DNA of 43,975 nucleotides from positions 1 through 43,975 of the forward strand of contig JAFVQC010000071.1 in NCBI GenBank assembly GCA_017504995.1. Reading direction: 5' to 3'. Every line of letters begins with the position of its first letter. Within the stretch, counting starts at the first letter, position 1. The notes under the pieces are model-generated. The model saw nothing but the letters and a program-made list of their open reading frames with translations, was not told where the DNA came from and ran no database searches. Of this stretch, positions 1 to 7,820 are shown piece by piece. The position numbers were made by a program, and so were the translations under genes. This stretch comes from Clostridia bacterium (GTDB lineage Bacteria; Bacillota; Clostridia; Oscillospirales; CAG-272).

Positions 1-1069
1 TCTCAACGCCCTCGGGAAGCTCGATAACACCGGTAACGTCGGTAGTTCTGAAGTAGAACTGAGGTCTGTAACCAGCGAAGAAGGGCTTCTTACGGCCGCC
101 TTCCTTCTCGGTCAGAACGTAAACGTGTCCTACGAACTTAGTGTGAGGATGAACGGAGCCGGGCTTAGCCAGAACCTGTCCACGCTCGATCTCGTCCTTA
201 GCAACACCACGGAGCAGTGCACCGATGTTGTCACCTGCCTCTGCCTGGGGCAGCAGCTTGTGGAACATCTCAACTCCGGTAACGGTGGTGTTCTTCTTCT
301 CGTCGGAAAGACCAACGATTTCAACAACGTCACCAACCTTAACGGTACCACGCTCAACTCTACCGGTTGCAACGGTACCACGTCCGGAGATGGAGAATAC
401 GTCCTCTACGGGCATAAGGAAGTCAAGGTCTGCCTGACGCTCAGGAGTAGGAATGAAGGTATCTACTTCGTTCATGAGCTCAAGGATAGGAGCGTACTCG
501 GGAGCATTTACGTCAGTGCTGGTGGACTCAAGTGCGTCACGAGCGGATCCGCGAACGATAGGAGTATCGTCGCCGGGGAAATCGTAGGAAGAGAGAAGAT
601 CTCTGATCTCCATCTCAACGAGGTCGAGAAGCTCATCGTCGTCAACGAGGTCGGTCTTGTTCATGAATACAACGATTGCAGGAACGCCAACCTGACGAGC
701 GAGAAGAACGTGCTCACGAGTCTGCTGAAGAGGTCCGTCTGTACCTGCAACAACGAGGATCGCGCCGTCCATCTGAGCTGCACCAGTAATCATGTTCTTA
801 ACGTAGTCAGCATGACCGGGGCAGTCAACGTGTGCGTAGTGACGAGCTTCGGTCTCGTACTCAACGTGTCTGGTGTTGATTGTGATACCTCTTGCTCTCT
901 CTTCGGGAGCGTTGTCGATCTGGTCGTATGCCATGAACTCAACGTTACCGTTCTGGAGACCCAGAGTCTTGGTGATCGCTGCGGTCAGGGTGGTCTTACC
1001 ATGGTCTACGTGACCGATGGTACCAATGTTTACGTGGGGCTTAGTTCTTTCAAATGTAGCCTTTGCCAT
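1..1069 (-). CDS. tuf: Elongation factor Tu, C-terminus cut by window edge
   Basis: EF-Tu brings aminoacyl-tRNA to the ribosomal A site as a GTP complex. The reading frame starts at ATG 1067-1069 with [20 protein letters not shown]. It carries the P-loop GHVDHGKT (about residues 19-26), the switch region with RGITI, DCPGH, NKTD and SARDA, and then domain II. About 356 residues are present, so roughly the last 40 (end of domain III) lie outside the window. A GGAGG box stands 8 bases before the start. It is the last visible gene of the str operon, 69 bases after fusA. Identity is certain; only the end is missing. Confidence 0.98.
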   Translation of the reverse strand, partial: MAKATFERTKPHVNIGTIGHVDHGKTTLTAAITKTLGLQNGNVEFMAYDQIDNAPEERARGITINTRHVEYETEARHYAHVDCPGHADYVKNMITGAAQMDGAILVVAGTDGPLQQTREHVLLARQVGVPAIVVFMNKTDLVDDDELLDLVEMEIRDLLSSYDFPGDDTPIVRGSARDALESTSTDVNAPEYAPILELMNEVDTFIPTPERQADLDFLMPVEDVFSISGRGTVATGRVERGTVKVGDVVEIVGLSDEKKNTTVTGVEMFHKLLPQAEAGDNIGALLRGVAKDEIERGQVLAKPGSVHPHTKFVGHVYVLTEKEGGRKKPFFAGYRPQFYFRTTDVTGVIELPEGVE

Positions 1070-1138
1070 TTTGAATGTCCTCCATTATAAAATTTTTTAA
1101 TAATTTAATTTTTTGTTTGTTGATTCCAATCGGTTCGA

Positions 1139-3259
1139 TCAGTTCTTCGCGCGAGCGGAGATGATCTTTTCCTGAATGGACTTGGGAACCTCTGCGAAGT
1201 GGCTGGGTTCCATAGAGTACTGTCCGCGACCCTGCGTCATGGAACGCAGATCGGTTGCGTAACCGAACATCTCGGACAGAGGCACCATTGCGGTAACCTG
1301 CTGCGCGCCGCTTACGGGATCCATGGACTGGATCTGTCCGCGACGGGAGTTGAAGCCGCCGATTACGTCGCCCAGATAATCATCGGGAGCAACGGTAACG
1401 ACCTTCATGATCGGCTCGGTGAGAACGGGATCTGCCTTTCTCATCGCCTCCTTGAACGCCATCGATCCTGCAATCTTGAACGCCATTTCGGAGGAGTCTA
1501 CCTCGTGGTAAGAGCCGTCGTACAGCGTAACCTTAACGTCAACGACGTTATAACCTGCCAGAACACCACTCTGCATTGCGCCTTGAATACCCTGGTTAAC
1601 AGGCTCGATGAATTCCTTCGGAATTGCACCGCCGGTAACGGCATTGACGAACTCGTATCCTGCGCCGGGCTCGTTGGGCTCGAGGATCATCTTGACGTGA
1701 CCGTACTGACCCGAACCACCGGACTGACGCTTGTACTTGCACTCGTGGTCAACCTTCTTACGAACGGTTTCCTTATACGCAACCTGAGGTGCGCCGATGT
1801 TTGCCTCCACCTTGAACTCACGCAGAAGTCTGTCTACGATGATCTCGAGGTGAAGCTCACCCATACCTGCGATAATGGTCTGTCCCGTCTCGTCGTCGGT
1901 GTAGGTACGGAAGGTGGGGTCCTCTTCAGCAAGCTTTGCCAAAGCAATACCCATCTTTTCCTGACCTGCGCGAGTCTTCGGCTCGATCGCAACGCGGATA
2001 ACGGGCTCGGGGAATTCCATGTTCTCAAGGATAATGGGATTCTTTTCATCACAGAAGGTATCTCCCGTGGTGGTGTTCTTTACGCCAACGACTGCCGCGA
2101 TATCACCGCTGTAACAAACGTCGATATCCTTACGGTCGTTTGCGTGCATCTGCAGAATACGTCCCATACGCTCTCTCTGACGCTTACCGGGGTTATACAC
2201 GGTAGAACCAGCCTCGATCTTACCCGAATATACACGGAAGAAGCAAAGCTTTCCGACGAAGGGGTCGGTCATGATCTTGAACGCCAAAGCGGAGAAGGGC
2301 TCATCATCGGATGCGTGTCTCTCATCCTCTTCCTCGGTGTCGGGGTTAATACCCTTGATCGCGGGGATATCGGTGGGAGCAGGCATATAGTCGATGACTG
2401 CGTCAAGCAGCTTCTGAACACCCTTGTTTCTGTAAGAGGTTCCGCAAACGACGGGAACGATCTTGTTTGCGATGGTTGCCTTTCTCAGGGCGACCTTCAG
2501 CTCGTCGACGGAGATTTCCTCTCCCTCGCAGTACTTTTCAAACAGATCCTCGTCGGTCTCACAGATCGATTCGATCATGGACGCGCGATATTCCTCTGCC
2601 AGATCCTTCATGTCCTCGGGAATCTCCTCGACTCTCATGTCCTTACCCAGATCGTCATAGTAAACGTCTGCTTCCATGTTCATCAAGTCAACGATTCCTC
2701 TGAACTGAGACTCCTTACCGATGGGAAGCTGGATCGGAACCGCGTTTGCGCGCAGTCTCTCTCTCATCATTCCGACAACGCGGAAGAAGTCAGCGCCCGT
2801 GATGTCCATCTTGTTGATGTACGCCATACGCGGTACGCCATACTTGTCAGCCTGACGCCATACGGTCTCAGACTGGGGCTCTACGCCACCCTTTGCGCAA
2901 AGAACGGTAACAGATCCGTCCAATACGCGGAGAGAACGCTCAACCTCTACGGTGAAGTCAACGTGACCGGGGGTATCAATGATGTTGATACGGTGGGTGT
3001 TTTCCTTCGTTGCAGCGGGATCGTTGTGATACTTGGAGTGCGCCCAGAAGCAAGTGGTAGCAGCAGAAGTAATGGTAATACCTCTCTCCTGCTCCTGTGC
3101 CATCCAGTCCATGGTAGCAGCACCCTCGTGGGTCTCACCGATCTTATGAGTCTTACCCGTGTAGAACAGGATTCTCTCGGTGGTGGTTGTCTTACCGGCA
3201 TCGATGTGCGCCATGATACCGATATTTCTTGTTTTTTGAAGTGAATATTCTCTTGCCAT
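1139..3259 (-). CDS. fusA: Elongation factor G
   Basis: EF-G is the translocase GTPase that moves tRNA and mRNA through the ribosome and helps recycle ribosomes. The 706-residue protein has AHIDAGKT (about 17-24), the ERGITI switch, DTPGHVDF and NKMD, followed by domains II-V. An acidic stretch around residues 310-325 ([12 protein letters not shown]) sits just before domain II. The start ATG has an AAGGAG box. It lies 37 bases after rpsG and 69 before tuf, the usual str operon order, with no terminator visible on either side. Length and motifs match canonical EF-G rather than the TetM-type protection proteins. Confidence 0.98.
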   Translation of the reverse strand: MAREYSLQKTRNIGIMAHIDAGKTTTTERILFYTGKTHKIGETHEGAATMDWMAQEQERGITITSAATTCFWAHSKYHNDPAATKENTHRINIIDTPGHVDFTVEVERSLRVLDGSVTVLCAKGGVEPQSETVWRQADKYGVPRMAYINKMDITGADFFRVVGMMRERLRANAVPIQLPIGKESQFRGIVDLMNMEADVYYDDLGKDMRVEEIPEDMKDLAEEYRASMIESICETDEDLFEKYCEGEEISVDELKVALRKATIANKIVPVVCGTSYRNKGVQKLLDAVIDYMPAPTDIPAIKGINPDTEEEDERHASDDEPFSALAFKIMTDPFVGKLCFFRVYSGKIEAGSTVYNPGKRQRERMGRILQMHANDRKDIDVCYSGDIAAVVGVKNTTTGDTFCDEKNPIILENMEFPEPVIRVAIEPKTRAGQEKMGIALAKLAEEDPTFRTYTDDETGQTIIAGMGELHLEIIVDRLLREFKVEANIGAPQVAYKETVRKKVDHECKYKRQSGGSGQYGHVKMILEPNEPGAGYEFVNAVTGGAIPKEFIEPVNQGIQGAMQSGVLAGYNVVDVKVTLYDGSYHEVDSSEMAFKIAGSMAFKEAMRKADPVLTEPIMKVVTVAPDDYLGDVIGGFNSRRGQIQSMDPVSGAQQVTAMVPLSEMFGYATDLRSMTQGRGQYSMEPSHFAEVPKSIQEKIISARAKN

Positions 3260-3296
3260 TAATGTTTCTCCTTAATTTTCTACGATTAATGACAGA

Positions 3297-3767
3297 TTAA
3301 TATCTGTAGTGTGCAAACGCCTTGTTTGCCTCTGCCATACGGTGGGTCTCTTCTTTCTTCTTGAAAGCTCCGCCCATGCTGTTCTTTGCATCGATGATCT
3401 CTGCTGCAAGACGCTCAGCCATGGTGCGCTCTCCACGGTTTCTGGAATAAGCAACCAACCAACGCAGACCAAGGGTCTGGCGACGCTCAGCTCTTACCTC
3501 CATCGGCACTTGATACGTCGAACCGCCTACACGGCGAGCCTTGACCTCAAGGACAGGCATGATGTTTTCAAGTGCTGCGGTGAATGCGTCCAGCGCATTT
3601 TCTCCGGTCTTTGCTTCGATCGCGGAAAATGCGTCGTAAACGATCTTTTGGGCTACGCCCTTCTTGCCGTCATACATAACGTTGTTGATCAGCTTGGTTA
3701 CAAGCTTCGAGTTATACATAGGATCCGGCAATACGTCTCTTTTGGATATACGACCTCTTCTCGGCAC
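3297..3767 (-). CDS. rpsG: Ribosomal protein S7 (GTG start)
   Basis: S7 is a primary 16S rRNA-binding protein that nucleates assembly of the 30S head. The frame can be extended upstream to 3818, but the mature family start (M/V)[15 protein letters not shown] falls at a GTG codon (3765-3767). A GGAGGGAAGT ribosome binding site sits 4-13 bases upstream; this box would lie inside the coding region if the upstream ATG were used. Starting at GTG gives 156 residues, the normal S7 length. The C-terminus (NKAFAHYRY) is typical. It follows rpsL by about 150 bases and precedes fusA by 37. Confidence 0.97.
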   Translation of the reverse strand: MPRRGRISKRDVLPDPMYNSKLVTKLINNVMYDGKKGVAQKIVYDAFSAIEAKTGENALDAFTAALENIMPVLEVKARRVGGSTYQVPMEVRAERRQTLGLRWLVAYSRNRGERTMAERLAAEIIDAKNSMGGAFKKKEETHRMAEANKAFAHYRY

Positions 3768-3846
3768 TGTACTTCCCTCCTTCATTAATATTATGAAATC
3801 ATAGGTACTCAAAAGCATTCTTCTGTAAGCGCACGGAACGGCCGAG

Positions 3847-3866
3847 GTAAATAAACGTTAAATTTA
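3847..3866. repeat. Left copy of 20-bp inverted repeat flanking rpsL
   Basis: The plus strand here reads GTAAATAAACGTTAAATTTA. Its exact reverse complement occurs at 4356-4375, on the other side of rpsL. In the minus-strand mRNA one copy lies just upstream of the rpsL ribosome binding site and this one lies in the rpsL-rpsG spacer, so the two could pair around the whole rpsL message. A 20-bp perfect match is unlikely by chance. Function unknown. Confidence 0.85.
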
Positions 3867-3918
3867 CTCGAAACGGTTCATGCGACTTGATTTGCTTTAT
3901 ACCCTGTTTAGACCCGAA

Positions 3919-4335
3919 TTATTTCTTCTTGGGTCTCTTTGCGCCGTACTTGGAACGGCTCTGGTTACGGTTTGCTACGCCTTGCGCGTCAAGCGTACCG
4001 CGAATGATGTGGTAACGCACACCGGGCAGGTCACGTACTCTTCCGCCTCTGATCAGAACGACAGAGTGCTCCTGCAGGTTGTGTCCGATTCCGGGAATGT
4101 AGGTGGTTGCATCCAAGCCGTTGGTCAGACGGACTCTCGCGATCTTACGGAGCGCGGAGTTCGGCTTCTTGGGGCTGGTGGTCGAAACCTTGGTGCAAAC
4201 GCCTCTCTTCTGGGGGGACGCCTGATCGGTGGGTGCGTTGTTCAGAGAGTTGAAGCCCTTCTGAAGAACGGGGGCTTTGGACTTGTAAACCTTGTCCTGA
4301 CGGCCCTGCTTGACAAGCTGGTTAAAAGTTGGCAT
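3919..4335 (-). CDS. rpsL: Ribosomal protein S12
   Basis: S12 sits at the decoding centre and controls accuracy and streptomycin sensitivity. The 138-residue protein has the family hallmarks [12 protein letters not shown] (lysine at 56 kept) and [20 protein letters not shown]. Residue 101, codon CGT at 4033-4035, is arginine in [10 protein letters not shown], where E. coli has lysine (K88 counting Met). Changes at that lysine, including K88R in mycobacteria, are known streptomycin-resistance alleles; here it may simply be lineage-specific. The start has a GGAGG box. It is the first gene of the str operon, behind the promoter at 4447-4475, and is flanked by a perfect 20-bp inverted repeat. Confidence 0.98.
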   Translation of the reverse strand: MPTFNQLVKQGRQDKVYKSKAPVLQKGFNSLNNAPTDQASPQKRGVCTKVSTTSPKKPNSALRKIARVRLTNGLDATTYIPGIGHNLQEHSVVLIRGGRVRDLPGVRYHIIRGTLDAQGVANRNQSRSKYGAKRPKKK

Positions 4336-4355
4336 TCTCCATTTCCTCCTTCTTA

Positions 4356-4375
4356 TAAATTTAACGTTTATTTAC
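4356..4375. repeat. Right copy of 20-bp inverted repeat flanking rpsL
   Basis: The plus strand reads TAAATTTAACGTTTATTTAC, the perfect reverse complement of 3847-3866. In the transcript it lies in the rpsL leader, ending about 20 bases before the ATG, so pairing with the distal copy could affect access to the ribosome binding site or create a processing site. Confidence 0.85.
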
Positions 4376-4446
4376 AGCCGCACGATGCGTGCGATTCTGT
4401 ACGATTTTAGCGCCGTTTTCGCTTTTTTCGCAAACGGTTACAGTAT

Positions 4447-4475
4447 ATTTTAACATTTTATCGTCGATTTGTCAA
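4447..4475 (-). promoter_or_regulatory. Promoter of the str operon
   Basis: On the minus strand TTGACA (4470-4475) is followed after 17 bp by TAAAAT (4447-4452). This gives an mRNA leader of about 105 bases before rpsL. The leader contains a small hairpin, CGCACG-CAT-CGTGCG, near 4379-4393. Confidence 0.7.
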
Positions 4476-4573
4476 GCAAGACTTGATGACAACGAAAAAA
4501 TCTCCCTTTTGCACAATAACTCGTCTTTATTTTTCTATTATTTGCATTTATTTTATAGATAATTCCATAGTTT

Positions 4574-5233
4574 TTATATTTTTTCGCTCTCGTTTTTTTG
4601 ATCTTCGGCATCAAACACCTGCTTTTCAGACGCAAAAATTTTAAAAGCAGCCTCAGACATCACAAAAACATCCTTTTGCCCGCGCAATTTTCCATTCTTC
4701 GCGGATACCCAGATCCCTTCGTCCAAGCCCGTGATCCCGGAAGGCTTGCCCTTGATCACCACGATAACGACCTCGTCCGGATTTCGATCAGGCTTAAGAA
4801 GCACGTTTTTGACAACGGACGGCGTACAAATTCCGCCCATCATATAATATTGCTCCCACCAGACCGTCTCGTCGGCTTCGCAACAAATGCGCGTGAATTT
4901 GTTCGCGGTCTTTTTCGTCCAATAAACGGAATACTTTTGATCGCGGAACGTAAAGCTCATCTTTTTGATCCGATCGTTTTCTTCCACGATCACACCAAAG
5001 GAATTGCCGTAAAGATACAGCGACAGATCCTGCTCTTCAGAACACTCCATGATATCGCTCACGTTACAAGAAAGCGCCGTACATATTTTTGCGATGGTGT
5101 CCGTCGTCACGGTTTCATTTTTGGCAAGCTTGGCAATGACGCGAGAGCTTAGCCCCGTCAGCTCCATCAAATCGGATTTGGTCAGCTCCTTCTGTGCCAA
5201 CAATTTCCAGAGGTTTGAATAATGAATATACAT
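4574..5233 (-). CDS. XRE-family helix-turn-helix protein
   Basis: The first 65 residues form a lambda-repressor-type HTH of the short, one-domain kind (MYIHYSNLWKLL...KSDLMELTGLSSRVIAKLAKNE...TIAKICTALSCNVSDIME). The rest, about 150 residues, is not a domain I recognise; it has mixed beta-type sequence with several aromatics (VWWEQYYMMGG). The frame extends upstream, but ATG 5231-5233 is preferred because AAAGGA lies 10 bases before it and the promoter at 5258-5286 would leave no room for a longer leader. A palindrome abuts the -35 box, suggesting autoregulation. The C-terminal part might sense a ligand; that is a guess. No phage or plasmid gene adjoins it. Confidence 0.8.
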   Translation of the reverse strand: MYIHYSNLWKLLAQKELTKSDLMELTGLSSRVIAKLAKNETVTTDTIAKICTALSCNVSDIMECSEEQDLSLYLYGNSFGVIVEENDRIKKMSFTFRDQKYSVYWTKKTANKFTRICCEADETVWWEQYYMMGGICTPSVVKNVLLKPDRNPDEVVIVVIKGKPSGITGLDEGIWVSAKNGKLRGQKDVFVMSEAAFKIFASEKQVFDAEDQKNESEKI

Positions 5234-5257
5234 AACGTCACCGTCCTTTCTGTACTT

Positions 5258-5286
5258 ATTATAGCATATCTCCATATATTTGTCAA
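5258..5286 (-). promoter_or_regulatory. Promoter of the XRE regulator gene
   Basis: Minus strand TTGACA (5281-5286), 17 bp, TATAAT (5258-5263), with TGC before the -10, an extended -10 arrangement. It is a consensus housekeeping promoter only about 25 bases from the start codon. Confidence 0.8.
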
Positions 5287-5291
5287 TATAT

Positions 5292-5307
5292 ATTTACGAA
5301 AGTAAAT
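5292..5307. promoter_or_regulatory. Possible operator: ATTTAC-GAAA-GTAAAT palindrome
   Basis: A perfect 6-bp inverted repeat with a 4-bp spacer lies 5 bp upstream of the -35 box of the XRE gene. Position and symmetry fit the binding site of a dimeric HTH regulator, most simply the adjacent gene product. No experimental support; a chance AT-rich palindrome is the alternative. Confidence 0.45.
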
Positions 5308-5327
5308 TTTTATTTCTTAAATTTGTC

Positions 5328-5353
5328 AAAAAAAAGCCGCTTACGCGACTTTT
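5328..5353 (-). terminator. Terminator of the tRNA operon
   Basis: Downstream of tRNA-Cys the minus strand has AAGTCGC-GTAA-GCGGCTT followed by a run of T. The stem is 7 bp with one G-U pair, and the tail gives a standard intrinsic terminator. Confidence 0.8.
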
Positions 5354-5358
5354 CTTTT

Positions 5359-5433
<75 letters not shown>

Positions 5434-5522
5434 ATTCAATTGTCTGAAGATCCCTACCCTGTATGGGTGGGACATCAGTATATAAACAGGCAATCTTTCG
5501 ATTGTCCGGCTTACAAAAGTCA

Positions 5523-5549
5523 ACGGGCACGTATTGGTTTCGTGCCCGT
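5523..5549 (-). other. Hairpin in the tRNA-Gly to tRNA-Cys spacer
   Basis: ACGGGCACG and CGTGCCCGT form a perfect 9-bp stem with a 9-base loop, starting 8 bases downstream of the tRNA-Gly CCA. The following sequence on the minus strand (TGACTTTTG) has only a weak T-run, so it could be a leaky terminator or a processing structure. A second stem (TCCCTACCC/GGGTGGGA) lies at about 5451-5473. Confidence 0.6.
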
Positions 5550-5556
5550 GTCTTTT

Positions 5557-5632
5557 TGGAGCGGATTACGGGGATCGAACCCGCCACCTCGACCTTGGCA
5601 AGGTCGCGCTCTACCAAATGAGCTAAATCCGC
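5557..5632 (-). tRNA. tRNA-Gly (GCC)
   Basis: Minus-strand cloverleaf with acceptor GCGGATT, D arm TAGCTCATTTGGTAGAGC, anticodon GCC in loop TTGCCAA, T arm GGGTTCGATCCC and encoded CCA. It lies 5 bases downstream of tRNA-Phe. Confidence 0.96.
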
Positions 5633-5637
5633 ATAGG

Positions 5638-5713
5638 TGGTGCCTCCGGTCGGAATCGAACCAACGACACGGGGATTTTCAGTCCCCTGCTCTACCAACT
5701 GAGCTACAGAGGC
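5638..5713 (-). tRNA. tRNA-Phe (GAA)
   Basis: Minus-strand cloverleaf with acceptor GCCTCTG/CGGAGGC, anticodon GAA in loop CTGAAAA, T arm TTGGTTCGATTCC, discriminator A and encoded CCA. It is 22 bases downstream of tRNA-Asp. Confidence 0.96.
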
Positions 5714-5735
5714 ATACAGCAAGGGCTGTACTGAA

Positions 5736-5812
5736 TGGCGACCCGGATGGGACTCGAACCCACGACCTCTAGCGTGACAGGCTAGCGTTCTAACCAACTG
5801 AACTACCGGGCC
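5736..5812 (-). tRNA. tRNA-Asp (GTC)
   Basis: Minus-strand cloverleaf with acceptor GGCCCGG, anticodon GTC in loop CTGTCAC, T arm GTGGGTTCGAGTCCCAT, discriminator G (an Asp identity base) and encoded CCA. Only 4 bases separate it from tRNA-Val. Confidence 0.96.
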
Positions 5813-5816
5813 ATTA

Positions 5817-5892
5817 TGGTGGGAACAATAGGGCTCGAACCTATGACCCTCTGCTTGTAAGGCAGATGCTCTCCCAGCTGAGCTATGCTCCC
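5817..5892 (-). tRNA. tRNA-Val (TAC)
   Basis: Minus-strand cloverleaf with acceptor GGGAGCA/TGTTCCC, D arm TAGCTCAGCTGGGAGAGC, anticodon TAC in loop CTTACAA, discriminator A and encoded CCA. It is the first gene of the tRNA operon. Confidence 0.96.
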
Positions 5893-5917
5893 ATGTCATC
5901 CTCGCGGCGACTTTAAT

Positions 5918-5946
5918 ATTATATCACAGTCTTTTTCGTTTGTCAA
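5918..5946 (-). promoter_or_regulatory. Proximal promoter of the tRNA operon
   Basis: Minus strand TTGACA (5941-5946), 17 bp, TATAAT (5918-5923). The start point would lie about 20 bases before tRNA-Val. The downstream GC-rich block (TCGCCGCGAGG) could act as a stringent-control discriminator. Confidence 0.85.
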
Positions 5947-6028
5947 GAGTTTTTTGAAAATTTTTTCAAGTTTTTTTGCACTTTTTTCTTTTTCAAATCA
6001 TCTTGCTTCCGAGCCGTCAACGGTGACT

Positions 6029-6057
6029 ATTATACCATAACCGATTTGCTTTGTCAA
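6029..6057 (-). promoter_or_regulatory. Distal promoter of the tRNA operon
   Basis: A second perfect TTGACA (6052-6057), 17 bp, TATAAT (6029-6034) lies 111 bp upstream of the first and points the same way. Tandem strong promoters are usual for stable RNA operons. Confidence 0.8.
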
Positions 6058-6094
6058 TACTATTTTTGAAAAATATTTCTCTTTTTTTGCTTTT

Positions 6095-7003
6095 TTATTT
6101 TGCCGTCATTTTCTCAATATCCGAACGGGTAAAGACCTCTTTCCGTCCGCAAAAACGGCACGAGACCTCAAGCTCCTCCGCCTTCCCTTCCTCGGTCTGT
6201 TCCTTCAGCATTTGATACAGCTCCTTCTCGCCGAGGGTGATCAGCGCGCGCTCTACGCGGTCACGGGTACAGTCGCAATGATACGCCACCTCCAGCTCGT
6301 CGAACACGTCGTATTCGATGCCTTGCAAGGCAATATCCGCAATCGCTTTGTTACTAAGTCCCCGATCAAACAGCTTGGAGATATTGGCAAGGGCGGGAAT
6401 GTTTTTTTCAATGGCATCTACCGTTTCGGGATTGGCAAACGGAAGCAATTGGATCAGGACGCCCCCTGCCGCGCGGCAGCTGCAATCGGTATCCACCAGA
6501 ACGCCAAGGGCGCACACGGTAGGGATCTGTTCGCTATTGGCGTAATACGCGGCGATATCCTCGGCAATCTCACCACTCTCCAAGGGGATCGATCCCGTAT
6601 ACGGCTCTTTTCCGCCCTCGTCACGAATGATGGTCAGAAGTCCCCGCCCCACGGCAGTGCCAACGTCCAGCTTACCGTTGGATTTTCTCGGAACATCCAC
6701 CTCGGGATTCTGAATATACCCCTTGACGTTTCCGTAATAATCGGCAACCGCCAGCACCCGTCCAGCGGGTCCGTCTCCGCCAAGGGTCACGGTAATAGAG
6801 CTATCCTTGTCCCCCATCATGCACCCCATCATAGAGGTGACCGTCAAGAGTCTGCCGAGAGTCGCCGTTGCGGTAGGCGCGGTATGATGGATCGACACGG
6901 CGGCATCTACGATGGGCTTGGCGTTGATCACGTGAATCCGCGCGCTTCCGTCGGCAGTCATGGCGCGGAGAATGGTTGCGTACGCTTTCTTTTCTTGATT
7001 CAT
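6095..7003 (-). CDS. hslO: Redox-regulated chaperone Hsp33
   Basis: Hsp33 is a cytosolic holdase switched on by oxidation of a zinc-bound cysteine cluster. From ATG 7001-7003 (AAGGA box 9 bases upstream) the protein has 302 residues. The zinc cysteines are C243 and C245 (HCDCTRDR) and C282 and C285 (CRFCGRK). An additional CSC pair (C174, C176) occurs in [11 protein letters not shown], where the homologues I know carry non-cysteine residues. An in-frame start 51 bases upstream is rejected because it lacks a good ribosome binding site. The gene lies 28 bases after the methyltransferase gene and ends the murC operon. Confidence 0.95.
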   Translation of the reverse strand: MNQEKKAYATILRAMTADGSARIHVINAKPIVDAAVSIHHTAPTATATLGRLLTVTSMMGCMMGDKDSSITVTLGGDGPAGRVLAVADYYGNVKGYIQNPEVDVPRKSNGKLDVGTAVGRGLLTIIRDEGGKEPYTGSIPLESGEIAEDIAAYYANSEQIPTVCALGVLVDTDCSCRAAGGVLIQLLPFANPETVDAIEKNIPALANISKLFDRGLSNKAIADIALQGIEYDVFDELEVAYHCDCTRDRVERALITLGEKELYQMLKEQTEEGKAEELEVSCRFCGRKEVFTRSDIEKMTAK

Positions 7004-7031
7004 ACTATCGTTTCCTTTTCTTTTACATCCA

Positions 7032-7811
7032 TTATTTTTTCGCTCTTGCGGCAAAGTACAGCCGTTCCGCGGTATCCGTCACCTCACCGAACCGATCGTC
7101 TCCCCAAATCCCCAAAAGCTCAAATCCGCAAGACTGCAACAAAGACTGAAGGCATTTGGGGGAATAACAGCGTTCTCTCTGATGCTCGTCGGACCGTCGG
7201 TACAGGTCCTCTTCCACTTCCTCGAACAGCGAAAGATAGAAGTCGCAAATGCCGCTTTCCTCGTCGTAAGCGTTCTGCCAACCGCAATAAACGGCTCGTA
7301 CCTCTCCGTTCTCCTCCCGTTCGTCCTCCAGCACGTAAGCGTTATCCCCGTAAACGTGTTTAAATTTATAGGGGGAATTCACGTCAAACAAAAAGATACC
7401 GTCGGGATCGAGATAATTATGCACCAAGGAAAACACCGTTTTTACTTCTGATTCTTCCAACAAATAGTTGATACTGTCCAGACAACAGACCACCGCGCCC
7501 ACCGTTCCGTAAAGCTCAAAGGAGCGCATATCCTGCCGCAGGTACAGAATCGGTTCGCCTTCGCCCGCGGCGTACGCCTCCGAAAGCATATCCTCGCTTC
7601 CATCCACGCCGATCATATCGTAGCCACGCCTTGCCAGCGTGCGGGTCATTCGTCCCGTTCCGCAAGCCAGATCCAGCACAAGCATCGGTTTTTCGTCCAA
7701 AAAGCGATCAAAGCATCGCTCAAAAAAATCCGCCCAACGCTCATAATCCAGTTCTTGATTCAATTGATCATACACGCTCGCAATGGCGTGATATCCTTCA
7801 CATCCACTCAT
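7032..7811 (-). CDS. Class I SAM-dependent methyltransferase
   Basis: A 259-residue cytosolic methyltransferase of the Rossmann type. Motif I is DLACGTG (47-53), motif II is GVDGSEDML, and the post-motif LDSINYLL and [10 protein letters not shown] follow. The sequence resembles the YqeM-like group often placed near cell-wall or housekeeping genes, but the substrate cannot be read from it. It lies 9 bases after murC and 28 before hslO, so co-transcription is likely. Confidence 0.85.
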   Translation of the reverse strand: MSGCEGYHAIASVYDQLNQELDYERWADFFERCFDRFLDEKPMLVLDLACGTGRMTRTLARRGYDMIGVDGSEDMLSEAYAAGEGEPILYLRQDMRSFELYGTVGAVVCCLDSINYLLEESEVKTVFSLVHNYLDPDGIFLFDVNSPYKFKHVYGDNAYVLEDEREENGEVRAVYCGWQNAYDEESGICDFYLSLFEEVEEDLYRRSDEHQRERCYSPKCLQSLLQSCGFELLGIWGDDRFGEVTDTAERLYFAARAKK

Positions 7812-7820
7812 GGAACGTCC

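Noticed and set aside
125-1090. Long plus-strand frame opposite tuf
   Set aside because: Shadow of the highly biased EF-Tu gene; no ribosome binding site and no family match.
1199-3244. 681-codon plus-strand frame opposite fusA
   Set aside because: Antisense shadow of fusA codon bias; the translated sequence has no recognisable motifs.
5234-5250. Shared AAAGGACGGTGA upstream of the XRE and pyrR genes
   Set aside because: The match includes the ribosome binding site, so chance plus a common functional core explains it; no wider similarity.
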